This document shows positions 1 to 6,881 of a stretch of 15,036 bases of DNA, piece by piece. The DNA is from UMGS1251 sp036666555. Its GTDB lineage: Bacteria > Bacillota > Clostridia > Lachnospirales > Lachnospiraceae. Position numbers and translations under genes: made by a program. Location of the stretch: positions 1-15,036 of the forward strand of contig JAVWVS010000040.1 of the NCBI GenBank assembly GCA_036666555.1, given 5' to 3'. The notes under the pieces were generated by a model that ran no database searches, was not told the DNA's origin, and worked only from the letters and a program-made list of their open reading frames with translations. How positions within the stretch are numbered: position 1 is the stretch's first letter; each line of letters opens with the position of its first letter.

Positions 1-71
1 GAAATTTTCAAGGTTGTTTGTCTATTGTTTAATTATCAATGTTCTGCTTGCTGTCACTCGCTTGCGACAAC

Positions 72-128
72 TTTTATAAGATACCATACTTCGTGTTGCT
101 TTGTCAATACTTTTTCTTATATTTTTTT
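72..128 (-). promoter_or_regulatory. Strong leftward sigma-A promoter with UP-like element, probably of an rRNA operon
   Basis: Read on the minus strand there is a -35 TTGACA at 107-102 and a -10 TATCTT at 83-78 with an 18-base spacer (GTATCT at 84-79 with 17 bases is the alternative). Immediately upstream, 128-108 is almost all A and T with A-tracts on this strand, as in UP elements of rRNA promoters. The leader that follows (about 70-1) contains CCTTGAAAATTTC near the window edge, which resembles boxA-type leaders ahead of clostridial 16S genes. The box sequences are seen; the rRNA assignment is inferred from this style of leader, because the transcribed gene would lie beyond base 1. Confidence 0.5.
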
Positions 129-141
129 AACCTGTCCGGTT

Positions 142-169
142 AAAAATCCACCACTTGTTCGCGGTGGAT
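142..169 (-). terminator. Rho-independent terminator after the CvpA-family gene
   Basis: On the minus strand a 7-base stem (ATCCACC pairing with GGTGGAT, 10-base loop) is followed directly by TTTTT. It lies about 50 bases past the stop of the CvpA-family gene and ahead of the leftward promoter at 72-128, so it would insulate the envelope genes from the next transcription unit. Confidence 0.75.
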
Positions 170-220
170 GTTCATAATATCATTTATATACTTATATGTC
201 AAGGAAATCTGCACATTCTT

Positions 221-1045
221 TTATCGAAATGCTGTTACCCATTTTAGAATTGGATTATTATCATATAATAGTGTTAATATCCGACTCTTTCCTATCCATG
301 CAAAACACTCTTTTGCCAGGTCTGTATTATAGAGCAATGTCAGCACCATAAATGCAATCCATACGATTACCAGTGCCAGTACAATGCCCGCAGCGCCCCC
401 CGCCAAACGGTTTATTCCATGCACTCCCGGAATTGCTTCCATAATTGCAAGCGCATATATGATAATCTTCACAATAACTATAGCCAGTAAAAATGTAACC
501 AAGAACGCCACCATATCAATAATAATCTTTGATAAATAGGCAGCCACGTAGTCCGGAAAATTTTTCACTCCCAGTTCCTGATAGGTATCCTTATTGTTAT
601 GATGAATCAGTCCTTGTTTAAAAAATTGTGGAATATCTGAGTGGTCAATCAAGCTCGTCTGCACTTCTTTTGGAAGTTCTATCTTCTTTAAAACATTCCG
701 AATATCTTCCTCGCTGATGCCAAGTCCGCTTAAATCTATGTTGGTAAGGTTTTTCAAACTCTCCTTACTCAGGCTTCCTAAATCAACATCTCCTATCTTT
801 ATTCCCGACAAATCCGCCTTTTCTAAACTGGGTGTCATTGCTTTTTCACATTTTTCCCGAATCATTTCATCCATTGGCGTCCATTTATAAATAGCTTTAC
901 TGGTATATGGCGTCAAATAAATGATTAGAACGATTGTAACAACTGTGGCCAACAGTGAAATGGCTAATTTGAAAAAGCCTCGCACAAATCCCATAACAAT
1001 GCATATCCAAAAGATAATTCCGACTACAATTAGTACCCAATTCAT
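221..1045 (-). CDS. CvpA-family membrane protein
   Basis: This is a 274-residue integral membrane protein of the CvpA (colicin V production) family. Four hydrophobic segments are visible at about residues 3-24, 26-45, 172-198 and 216-240. The N-terminal pair with VRGFFK between the helices, and the later NRLAGGAAG stretch before the last helix, are typical of the family. Family members are usually near 160-200 residues; the extra length is a roughly 120-residue loop (50-170), rich in charged residues, between the second and third segments. Family members have been linked to envelope maintenance and colicin V export in enterobacteria, but no biochemical activity is known to me. The start ATG is preceded by AGGAG, which overlaps the stop codon of the upstream DUF5711 gene 8 bases away, so the two are very likely co-translated. 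Confidence 0.85.
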   Translation of the reverse strand: MNWVLIVVGIIFWICIVMGFVRGFFKLAISLLATVVTIVLIIYLTPYTSKAIYKWTPMDEMIREKCEKAMTPSLEKADLSGIKIGDVDLGSLSKESLKNLTNIDLSGLGISEEDIRNVLKKIELPKEVQTSLIDHSDIPQFFKQGLIHHNNKDTYQELGVKNFPDYVAAYLSKIIIDMVAFLVTFLLAIVIVKIIIYALAIMEAIPGVHGINRLAGGAAGIVLALVIVWIAFMVLTLLYNTDLAKECFAWIGKSRILTLLYDNNPILKWVTAFR

Positions 1046-1053
1046 AAGCTCTC

Positions 1054-2304
1054 CTATTTTACGAACCGAATCTGTTCCATCCCGCTCGCACTCATCACAA
1101 TGTATTTATTAACGCCTGCAATAGGTGTGATTTCCAAGGCATCTACATCTAATTCACCCTTAAATTCTAATACACCTGATTTTTTATATATACAACACTT
1201 CTTGCCATCATACATAATAATGCGTCTTCCTGCTATCTTTATATTCGCATATTCTCCGGATACATTCTTCGTTAGTACTACTTTTCCTTCTTTATTATAT
1301 AATCGCAGCTCATTTCCCACCTGGCCTTGATTTTTTAATATCAGCCCAATGTAGTGGTTATTATGAAACACACTTTTGATTTCTTTGTTTATTTTTAATT
1401 CAGAAGCCACTTTTGGATCCGATTCCCCTTTATAGATGATCAAAGAACTGTTTCCAACTACCACAGAAGTCTGGGCATCCATAAAAAAGACCGATGGCAT
1501 AATTTCATTTTGATAGTCTTTTCCAACCGCCTGATGGCTTGTTGTTTTCTTTTTTTCGCTATTTTGTAAATTGTAATACACTATTTTCGTTGTCACCACT
1601 CCACCTTGCACACGTAAGTAAGACACCAGCAAAAGGCATCCATTTTCTGAAATTGCAATATCCACAGGATATCCCGTGCCTGAAATAGATGCTTTTTGTT
1701 CGGCCAAAAGATTCCCCGCCGCGTCATAACACATGACATGTGGTGTTGGTCCATCTTTTAAAACCGCGCTTACAATTCCTTGCCCAGATACTACCACTTT
1801 TTCAATGGGAAGCGTTGTATGTATTTCTCCCTTTAATCCCTTCTTGTCAAACACCAGCATGTCATTGCCGCCCTTATCTGCAACCACGGCAGAATCTTCA
1901 TAAATGTTCACCATAGGATTTTTAATCTGGCAAGGCTGATTCCACATTTCTTTTCCCTTGTCATTTTTCAACGAAACACCATCACGGCTATATTTCATAA
2001 TTCCATTTGCAAATTCCACATAACCGCTGTTGGACATTCCTTTTTCCTCAAAGGTACTAAGGACTCTAACTGTGTTGTAGGTTTGAAGTTCCACCATAAG
2101 ATACGTTCCAACCACCACGAGTATAATCGCAACCGTTCCCACAATGGTATGCTGCCAAAACTGCTTCTTATGTCTTTGTATCTTCTCTTCCAGTTCCAAC
2201 ATGAGATCCGGTTCTTCCAAACTCTGTCTGACCGGATGTAGATTCGGCCTTGGATTCGGCTTTGCCTGTACCACATGCAATTCTGTATTCTTCGTATCGT
2301 TCAT
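1054..2304 (-). CDS. DUF5711 family membrane-anchored protein (probable beta-propeller)
   Basis: A 416-residue protein with a proline-containing cytoplasmic N-terminus (1-50), one transmembrane segment at about 53-71, and a large exterior domain of repeating beta-strand-like blocks. Examples are the stretches around YVEFANGIMKYSRDG and VVADKGGNDMLVFDKKG, which suggest a WD/PQQ-like propeller. It matches the DUF5711 family, common in Lachnospiraceae, whose function is unknown. An in-frame GTG lies three codons upstream (2313). I chose ATG at 2304 because AAGGTG sits six bases ahead of it, while the GTG would be part of that ribosome binding site. The gene has its own promoter (2344-2372) and is followed after 8 bases by the CvpA-family gene. 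The exterior propeller suggests a scaffold or ligand-sensing role, which is inference. Confidence 0.8.
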   Translation of the reverse strand: MNDTKNTELHVVQAKPNPRPNLHPVRQSLEEPDLMLELEEKIQRHKKQFWQHTIVGTVAIILVVVGTYLMVELQTYNTVRVLSTFEEKGMSNSGYVEFANGIMKYSRDGVSLKNDKGKEMWNQPCQIKNPMVNIYEDSAVVADKGGNDMLVFDKKGLKGEIHTTLPIEKVVVSGQGIVSAVLKDGPTPHVMCYDAAGNLLAEQKASISGTGYPVDIAISENGCLLLVSYLRVQGGVVTTKIVYYNLQNSEKKKTTSHQAVGKDYQNEIMPSVFFMDAQTSVVVGNSSLIIYKGESDPKVASELKINKEIKSVFHNNHYIGLILKNQGQVGNELRLYNKEGKVVLTKNVSGEYANIKIAGRRIIMYDGKKCCIYKKSGVLEFKGELDVDALEITPIAGVNKYIVMSASGMEQIRFVK

Positions 2305-2343
2305 CTCATTCACCTTTATCTTTGTGTTATCTCATTTTCTATG

Positions 2344-2372
2344 ATTATACCTTATTAAAGGTTGCACGTCCA
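2344..2372 (-). promoter_or_regulatory. Promoter of the DUF5711-CvpA pair
   Basis: Minus-strand -10 TATAAT at 2349-2344, 17-base spacer, and -35 TGGACG at 2372-2367 (four of six consensus bases). An inverted repeat, ACCTT-N4-AAGGT (2349-2362), lies in the spacer and touches the -10 box. The LysM gene ends just upstream at 2399 without a clear terminator, so DUF5711-CvpA may be read both from here and from the LysM transcript. Confidence 0.55.
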
Positions 2373-2398
2373 ATAAGTTTACATTTTTTTCTTCCTCT

Positions 2399-3499
2399 TT
2401 ACGGAAGTAACAGTTCTTGTCCAATGTAAATCAAATTGCCATCCTTAAGCCCATTCATTTTGCAAATCACATCCACATGTGCAATATCCCCATATGCCTT
2501 TTTGCTGATTTTCGCCAAGGTATCCCCCTTTTGTACCACGTAACATCCATCACCACTTTCTGCTCCCTGACTGGTCTCTTTGGTACTCGATTCCTGTGTG
2601 CTTGCAGGTTCCTGTTGGACTACATTTTCCTCTTTTGGTGGTACCGGTTCACTTTCCGGAGCTGTCTGACTCGTATCTGCAATCACAGTTCCACTACTTT
2701 CTCTGGTCACCGGATGATCATTTTCTTTGGAAACCGTTTGTGCTATATTTTCCAATGTTTTTTGCACCATTTGCATTTTGTCATAGTTATTCATGGTTGT
2801 GATACCGATCACGAGCACTACCAGAATTAAAAAGGCACTGGTCACATAAACGAACTTTCCATTTTGTTTTTGCTCTGCATGCTGAATTTTTCCTCTTATA
2901 TGAGTACGAAAATCCTTTGCAGCTCGGTCCTCAACCACTTCGCTGGGCGTCACGCAATTCTGTTTTCTGGTTGCAATCATATAGTTTTGCATAGAGGGAT
3001 TTTTCTCATAATAAATATAATGCCCCCCCAGCTGCATTAAATCTTTGTATTTGTATGCATAATGCAGCTCTTCTTTCTCTACAGCATCTTTCACAATCAG
3101 TATGCTATGCTCTTTTGGAAATATTTTTTCGTGAAGATGGATGAGATTTTTATCAATCTCAATTGAATTTTCTGAAACAGCCAAAAACCATCCCAGTACT
3201 TCAAATTCTCCAAAATACTCTTTGCTCTGTTCATATGCTACTTTCAGCACGTCATTTTCCAATACAATATCCATTCCTCTTTTTTCAATTGCCTGCAGTT
3301 GCACTGCACCATGTACAAAAATACAATCTTGCTCATTTACTTTTGCAGTCTCCCCAATTAAAAAAGCTCCTAGTGGAAATTCTTCCACTCTGGCACACAA
3401 TTGATTAAAAAACGTATCCACATAATCTTCTATGTATATCTTGGGATTATCACTTACGTTCCCTATCTGTCGTACATTTTTCGGAAATTGTTTTTCCAT
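2399..3499 (-). CDS. LysM protein with N-terminal MPN/JAB-like domain and one transmembrane helix
   Basis: A 366-residue protein with four parts. Residues 16-170 look like an MPN (JAB/Mov34) domain: PLGAFLIG at 42-49, a GWFLAVSEN stretch at 103-111 where active members have GWYHSHP, and then ILIVKD at 133-138. The JAMM metal ligands are absent, as in the eukaryotic non-catalytic MPN proteins such as eIF3f. Residues 216-235 form a transmembrane helix, 258-317 a Ser/Thr/Glu/Pro-rich linker, and 319-365 a LysM domain (YVVQKGDTLAKISKKAYG). The expected topology is MPN-like domain in the cytoplasm and LysM outside on peptidoglycan. Start ATG is supported by GAGGTGA seven bases upstream. LysM is certain; the MPN assignment rests on pattern similarity by eye. 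The gene is upstream of DUF5711 and CvpA genes on the same strand. Confidence 0.8.
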   Translation of the reverse strand: MEKQFPKNVRQIGNVSDNPKIYIEDYVDTFFNQLCARVEEFPLGAFLIGETAKVNEQDCIFVHGAVQLQAIEKRGMDIVLENDVLKVAYEQSKEYFGEFEVLGWFLAVSENSIEIDKNLIHLHEKIFPKEHSILIVKDAVEKEELHYAYKYKDLMQLGGHYIYYEKNPSMQNYMIATRKQNCVTPSEVVEDRAAKDFRTHIRGKIQHAEQKQNGKFVYVTSAFLILVVLVIGITTMNNYDKMQMVQKTLENIAQTVSKENDHPVTRESSGTVIADTSQTAPESEPVPPKEENVVQQEPASTQESSTKETSQGAESGDGCYVVQKGDTLAKISKKAYGDIAHVDVICKMNGLKDGNLIYIGQELLLP

Positions 3500-3593
3500 A
3501 TACTCTCACCTCATCTGCATATTTTTTCAAGCATATCATATGCAAAACGCTGATTTTATCAGTTGATGTCGGCTTGTCCTTCGAAATGTACGA

Positions 3594-3622
3594 CAAAAAA
3601 GACGAAGGTTAGTATCCCTTCG
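3594..3622 (-). terminator. Terminator of the HD-domain gene, with the stop codon in its loop
   Basis: On the minus strand CGAAGG (3622-3617) pairs with CCTTCG (3608-3603) across an 8-base loop, and TC plus six T residues follow. The TAA stop of the HD gene (3611-3609) lies in the loop, so the upstream arm is coding sequence and the downstream arm starts right after the stop. Confidence 0.75.
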
Positions 3623-4121
3623 CCCTTTTTCGCTTACCTGTCTCCAATGCCCCACACATTTTGTCAGTGAATGTCGTCACCCACCCCTCCTTCGTTCTTG
3701 GAATCGAGCGCAGGGTTACCGGCCACATGTGATTCAAAATGATGTCTCTTTCTCTATGATTCAATTTAAAAATATGCTCTGCATTCTTAAGCGCCGCTTT
3801 CGGATGGGTCATCCCATGAAAATGATCTCCCGTTCTTTTTGCATGGGTATGCCAATCATACAAAAACAAGTCATGAATCATTCCTGCCCGCGCCGCAGAC
3901 CTTGCATCAAGGCCAAAGAACTTACATATACGGTAATTATAAAAAGCCACATTCAAGCAATGTTGGTAACAACTGGAATTCCCATGATGAGGAAACCTCT
4001 TCATCTTCTGTACTTGTGGATTCTCTGCAATGTCCCGTACACAATCATAAAAGTCCATTTCATCCCTGCTTCGGCTTTCACCTGTCCTAATATACTTCTT
4101 GAATTCTATCTCTGATGGCAT
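3609..4121 (-). CDS. HD-domain phosphohydrolase family protein
   Basis: A 170-residue soluble protein with the HD superfamily metal pattern: H54 (CYQHCLNVA), the H83-D84 doublet (MIHDLFLYDW), H131 (ILNHMWP) and D153 (TFTDK). Extra histidines at 100-106 (HFHGMTHP) lie between the HD pair and H131, as in HD proteins with a second metal site. The superfamily hydrolyses phosphate esters of nucleotides and related compounds; the substrate cannot be told from sequence. The ATG is preceded by GAGGAGA at a normal distance. The gene stands between the transketolase terminator and its own terminator and seems monocistronic. The C-terminus is strongly basic (GKRKRAKG). Confidence 0.8.
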   Translation of the reverse strand: MPSEIEFKKYIRTGESRSRDEMDFYDCVRDIAENPQVQKMKRFPHHGNSSCYQHCLNVAFYNYRICKFFGLDARSAARAGMIHDLFLYDWHTHAKRTGDHFHGMTHPKAALKNAEHIFKLNHRERDIILNHMWPVTLRSIPRTKEGWVTTFTDKMCGALETGKRKRAKGY

Positions 4122-4137
4122 ATTTTCTCCTCTTTTT

Positions 4138-4180
4138 AAAAAAACTACCTAACGCCATTATAGCATTCGATAGTTTTTTA
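4138..4180 (-). terminator. Terminator of the tal-transketolase operon
   Basis: On the minus strand AAAACTATC pairs with GGTAGTTTT (nine pairs, one wobble) around a 19-base loop, followed by a run of T residues to 4138. It lies about 25 bases past the stop of the transketolase C subunit. A TATAAT (4162-4157) in the loop is a possible -10 box for the HD gene that starts at 4121; no good -35 box is seen at the right distance. Confidence 0.7.
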
Positions 4181-4204
4181 GAAAAGGTTTTAATTTTTAA
4201 GAAT

Positions 4205-5152
4205 TTATGAAGCCGATAGAAACGCTTTTACTTTGGCATAAATGCTGTCTGCATCTAAACCATATTTTTTTACAAGAACCGCTGCCGGACCGGATTCTCC
4301 GTACACATCGTTCATTCCGATTTTCAGTACTTTTGTAGGCGCATTGGCACATAGCGTATCACACACTGCACTTCCCAGACCTCCAATAACAGAGTGCTCT
4401 TCCACTGTCACTATCTTGCCGGTTTCTTTTGCCGCTGCAATAATCAGTTCCTCATCCAATGGCTTGATAGTATGAATATTAATTACTTTCGCACTAATTC
4501 CATCGGCCGCCAATCTTTTGGATGCCGTCACCGCCTCCGAAACCGGAAGTCCGGTGGCAATAATGGTAATATCCGTTCCTTCTCGAACTACTACCCCTTT
4601 TCCAAGGTGAAACTCATAATCCGGATGATCATTGATAACCGGAACTGCAAGTCGTCCAAATCGCAGATAAACTGGGCCTTCATGCTCATAAGCCGCATGT
4701 ACGGCTGCTTTTGCTTCCACATCATCCGAAGGATTGATGACAACCATTCCCGGAATCGTTCTCATCAATGCGATATCTTCGTTACACTGATGGGTCGCTC
4801 CATCTTCTCCCACAGAAATTCCTGCATGCGTAGCGCCAATCTTTACATTTAATTGAGGGTATCCTACGGAATTACGTACTTGTTCAAAAGCGCGTCCCGC
4901 TGCAAACATGGCAAAAGAACTTGCAAAAGGAACTTTCCCTGTGGTAGCGAGTCCCGCTGCAACACCTATCATATTGCATTCTGCAATACCACAGTCAATA
5001 TGACGTTCCGGAAATACTTTTTTAAAGGTACCAGTTTTCGTAGCTGCTGCTAAATCTGCATCTAATACAATTACATTGTCATATTTTTCTCCGAGTTCAA
5101 CCAAAGCATTACCATAGCTTTCCCGTGTTGCTATTTTCTTTACTTCTGACAT
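4205..5152 (-). CDS. Transketolase, C-terminal (pyrimidine-binding) subunit
   Basis: The 315-residue second half of a split transketolase. It carries the pyrimidine-binding domain with the glutamate that activates thiamine diphosphate (E58 in DCGIAECNM), the GATHAG...GEDGATHQ segment at 106-121 that helps form the active site with the N subunit, and a C-terminal transketolase domain from about 180 (VREGTDITIIATG, VEEHSVIGGLGSAV). With the N subunit it moves two-carbon units between ketose and aldose phosphates in the non-oxidative pentose phosphate pathway. Its ATG overlaps the end of the N-subunit gene by 13 bases and is preceded by an AGGTG site, which suggests translational coupling for one-to-one synthesis. 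Single-chain transketolases are near 650 residues; the two subunits here sum to 593. Confidence 0.93.
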   Translation of the reverse strand: MSEVKKIATRESYGNALVELGEKYDNVIVLDADLAAATKTGTFKKVFPERHIDCGIAECNMIGVAAGLATTGKVPFASSFAMFAAGRAFEQVRNSVGYPQLNVKIGATHAGISVGEDGATHQCNEDIALMRTIPGMVVINPSDDVEAKAAVHAAYEHEGPVYLRFGRLAVPVINDHPDYEFHLGKGVVVREGTDITIIATGLPVSEAVTASKRLAADGISAKVINIHTIKPLDEELIIAAAKETGKIVTVEEHSVIGGLGSAVCDTLCANAPTKVLKIGMNDVYGESGPAAVLVKKYGLDADSIYAKVKAFLSAS

Positions 5153-5976
5153 AATGCTTCACCTACTTTCTTCAAATCTTCCATAGCAATGGCGTATTGT
5201 TCGTCATTTGGAGCCGTTCCATGCCAAGATGCCTGATTTTCCATAAACGAAACGCCTTTTCCTTTTATTGTCTTTGCAATAATAGCCGTAGGCTGTCCTT
5301 TTACTGTTTTCGCTTCCTGAAATGCAGCATCCATAGCATCAAAATCATGTCCATCTATATTAATAACATGAAAGTTGAATGCTTCGAATTTTTTATCAAT
5401 GGGATAGGGTGAATTCACTTCATCAATCGCACCGTCAATTTGAAGGTTATTGTTATCCACAATCACCACCAGGTTATCTAATTTACGATGGCCTGCCAGC
5501 ATAGAAGCTTCCCATACTTGACCTTCTTGAAGTTCTCCATCTCCCAACAACGTATATACGCGATAGCTATCATCAGACAACTTTGCAGAAATAGCCATTC
5601 CCACTGCCGCCGAAATTCCCTGTCCTAAAGAACCGGAAGACATATCTACCCCCGGAATATGCTTCATATCCGGATGCCCTTGCAGATAAGAACCTACATG
5701 ACGAAGCGTCGTAAGGTCTTCTGCCGGGAAAAATCCTCTATTCGCCAATGCTGCATAATAACCCGGTGCAGTATGCCCTTTCGATAGGACAAAGCGGTCT
5801 CTATCCGCTTTTTTTGCATCCTGAGGGTCAATGTTCATTTCTTCAAAAAATAAATAGGTATAAATATCCGCTGCGGATAAAGACCCACCCGGATGCCCTG
5901 ATTTGGCACTATGTACTGCTGTCACTATTCCTTTACGGATTTCGTTAGCAGTTTTTTGTAATTTTAATTTATTCAT
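5140..5976 (-). CDS. Transketolase, N-terminal (ThDP-binding) subunit
   Basis: The 278-residue first half of a split transketolase. Visible motifs are GHPGG (27-31), SKGH (65-68), GSLGQG (115-120) and the thiamine diphosphate/metal motif GDGELQEG (145-152) ending in NNN (175-177). An in-frame TTG at 5991 would add five residues, but the AGGAG at about 5988-5984 would then be inside the gene; it lies six to seven bases ahead of ATG 5976, so I take that ATG as the start. The gene follows the transaldolase gene by 23 bases and overlaps the C-subunit gene by 13, forming a tal-tktN-tktC operon. It acts in the cytoplasm as a complex with the C subunit. Confidence 0.93.
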   Translation of the reverse strand: MNKLKLQKTANEIRKGIVTAVHSAKSGHPGGSLSAADIYTYLFFEEMNIDPQDAKKADRDRFVLSKGHTAPGYYAALANRGFFPAEDLTTLRHVGSYLQGHPDMKHIPGVDMSSGSLGQGISAAVGMAISAKLSDDSYRVYTLLGDGELQEGQVWEASMLAGHRKLDNLVVIVDNNNLQIDGAIDEVNSPYPIDKKFEAFNFHVINIDGHDFDAMDAAFQEAKTVKGQPTAIIAKTIKGKGVSFMENQASWHGTAPNDEQYAIAMEDLKKVGEALCQK

Positions 5977-5999
5977 TTTTTTCTCCTGCAATCTTATTT

Positions 6000-6653
6000 T
6001 TATTCTCCAAACACAGCTTTGTAATCTGCCTGAAATTTTTCAATTCCTTGTGTGGTTAATGGGTGTTTTGTCATTTGTTCAATAACACTATAAGGTACGG
6101 TTGCAATATCTGCTCCGGCCAAAGCACAATCTGTAACATGAATAGGGTTACGCACACTTGCTGCAATGATCTCTGTCTCAATTCCTGCAATTGCAAATAT
6201 TTCTGCGATTTCCGCAATTAAATCTGTTCCTCTTACAGAGATATCATCTAAGCGTCCTAAGAAAGGAGACACATAAGTCGCACCTGCTCTTGCAGCCAAT
6301 AATGCTTGGTTCGCAGAGAAAATCAACGTTACATTTGTTTTAATTCCTGCTGCCGTAAGTGCTTTACAAGCCTTCAGTCCTTCTACCGTCATTGGAATTT
6401 TCACAATCATGTTTGTATGAATCTTTGCGATTTCTTTTCCTTCTGCAATCATCCCCTCGGCATCTATGGTAGTGGCTTTCACTTCTCCACTAATAGGACC
6501 GTCAACGATGGATGCGATTTCTGCAATGACTTCCTCAAACACACGACCCTCTTTGGCAATCAATGATGGGTTCGTCGTCACTCCACAGATTACTCCCATA
6601 TCATTGGCTTTTCTAATATCTTCTACTTTGGCTGTGTCGATAAAAAATTTCAT
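6000..6653 (-). CDS. tal: Transaldolase (TalC/FSA-type subfamily)
   Basis: A 217-residue TIM-barrel aldolase of the short transaldolase/fructose-6-phosphate aldolase group. The Schiff-base lysine is K85 in VKIPMT. At the position where E. coli FSA has Gln59 this protein has glutamate (SGEVKATT, E57), and where FSA has Tyr131 it has phenylalanine (SPFLGRLDD, F131). Both are transaldolase-type residues, and the sequence is very like Bacillus TalC. Transaldolase activity is therefore more likely than F6P aldolase activity, although databases often label such proteins fsa. It transfers dihydroxyacetone units in the non-oxidative pentose phosphate pathway, complementing the two transketolase genes downstream. 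AAGGAGG lies seven bases before the ATG. Confidence 0.92.
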   Translation of the reverse strand: MKFFIDTAKVEDIRKANDMGVICGVTTNPSLIAKEGRVFEEVIAEIASIVDGPISGEVKATTIDAEGMIAEGKEIAKIHTNMIVKIPMTVEGLKACKALTAAGIKTNVTLIFSANQALLAARAGATYVSPFLGRLDDISVRGTDLIAEIAEIFAIAGIETEIIAASVRNPIHVTDCALAGADIATVPYSVIEQMTKHPLTTQGIEKFQADYKAVFGE

Positions 6654-6702
6654 TTTGTTTCCTCCTTATTTGGACGCTGATTTCATTGTTTTCTTATAAA
6701 AA

Positions 6703-6731
6703 ATTATACTCATTGATTCTCTTACCGTCAA
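6703..6731 (-). promoter_or_regulatory. Promoter of the tal-transketolase operon
   Basis: Minus-strand -35 TTGACG at 6731-6726, a 17-base spacer and a perfect -10 TATAAT at 6708-6703. Transcription would begin near 6696, giving a leader of about 40 bases with the AAGGAGG site. This is one of the best promoter matches in the window, so the operon is probably well expressed unless repressed. Confidence 0.75.
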
Positions 6732-6739
6732 CAGCTTTG

Positions 6740-6786
6740 GAATTTATTAATAATTTTATTCGCTAATATTTTCCAATTATTAATTC
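6740..6786. repeat. Large A/T-rich inverted repeat upstream of the tal promoter
   Basis: Bases 6740-6755 (GAATTTATTAATAATT) pair with 6775-6786 (AATTATTAATTC) over 12 bases if a four-base bulge is allowed. The first arm contains the perfect palindrome TTATTAATAA (6744-6753), and between the arms sits TATTCGCTAATA (6757-6768, five of six pairs). ATTAATAAT also recurs near 6852. The repeat starts nine bases upstream of the -35 box and downstream of the LacI-family gene, so it is a candidate operator. A/T-rich DNA gives such symmetry by chance, so confidence is modest. Confidence 0.35.
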
Positions 6787-6881
6787 TATTTTACTAAACT
6801 CTTTACTTTTCCACGTATTAGACCTGTTGTATAGTATGAACGCGAAAATTATTATTAATATTTTAATCAAATACATTAATT

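Noticed and set aside
127..143. Hairpin TTAACC-TGTCC-GGTTAA as a terminator.
   Set aside because: No T run follows the stem on either strand; A residues follow instead. The neighbouring 142-169 hairpin is the better terminator.
3729..4115. Plus-strand open frame of 128 codons opposite the HD gene.
   Set aside because: It lies wholly antisense to a gene with full HD motifs, has no ribosome binding site of note and its translation resembles no family.
6000..6653. Naming the aldolase fructose-6-phosphate aldolase (FSA).
   Set aside because: The FSA-specific Gln59 and Tyr131 are replaced by glutamate and phenylalanine, the transaldolase-type residues, so transaldolase is the better name.
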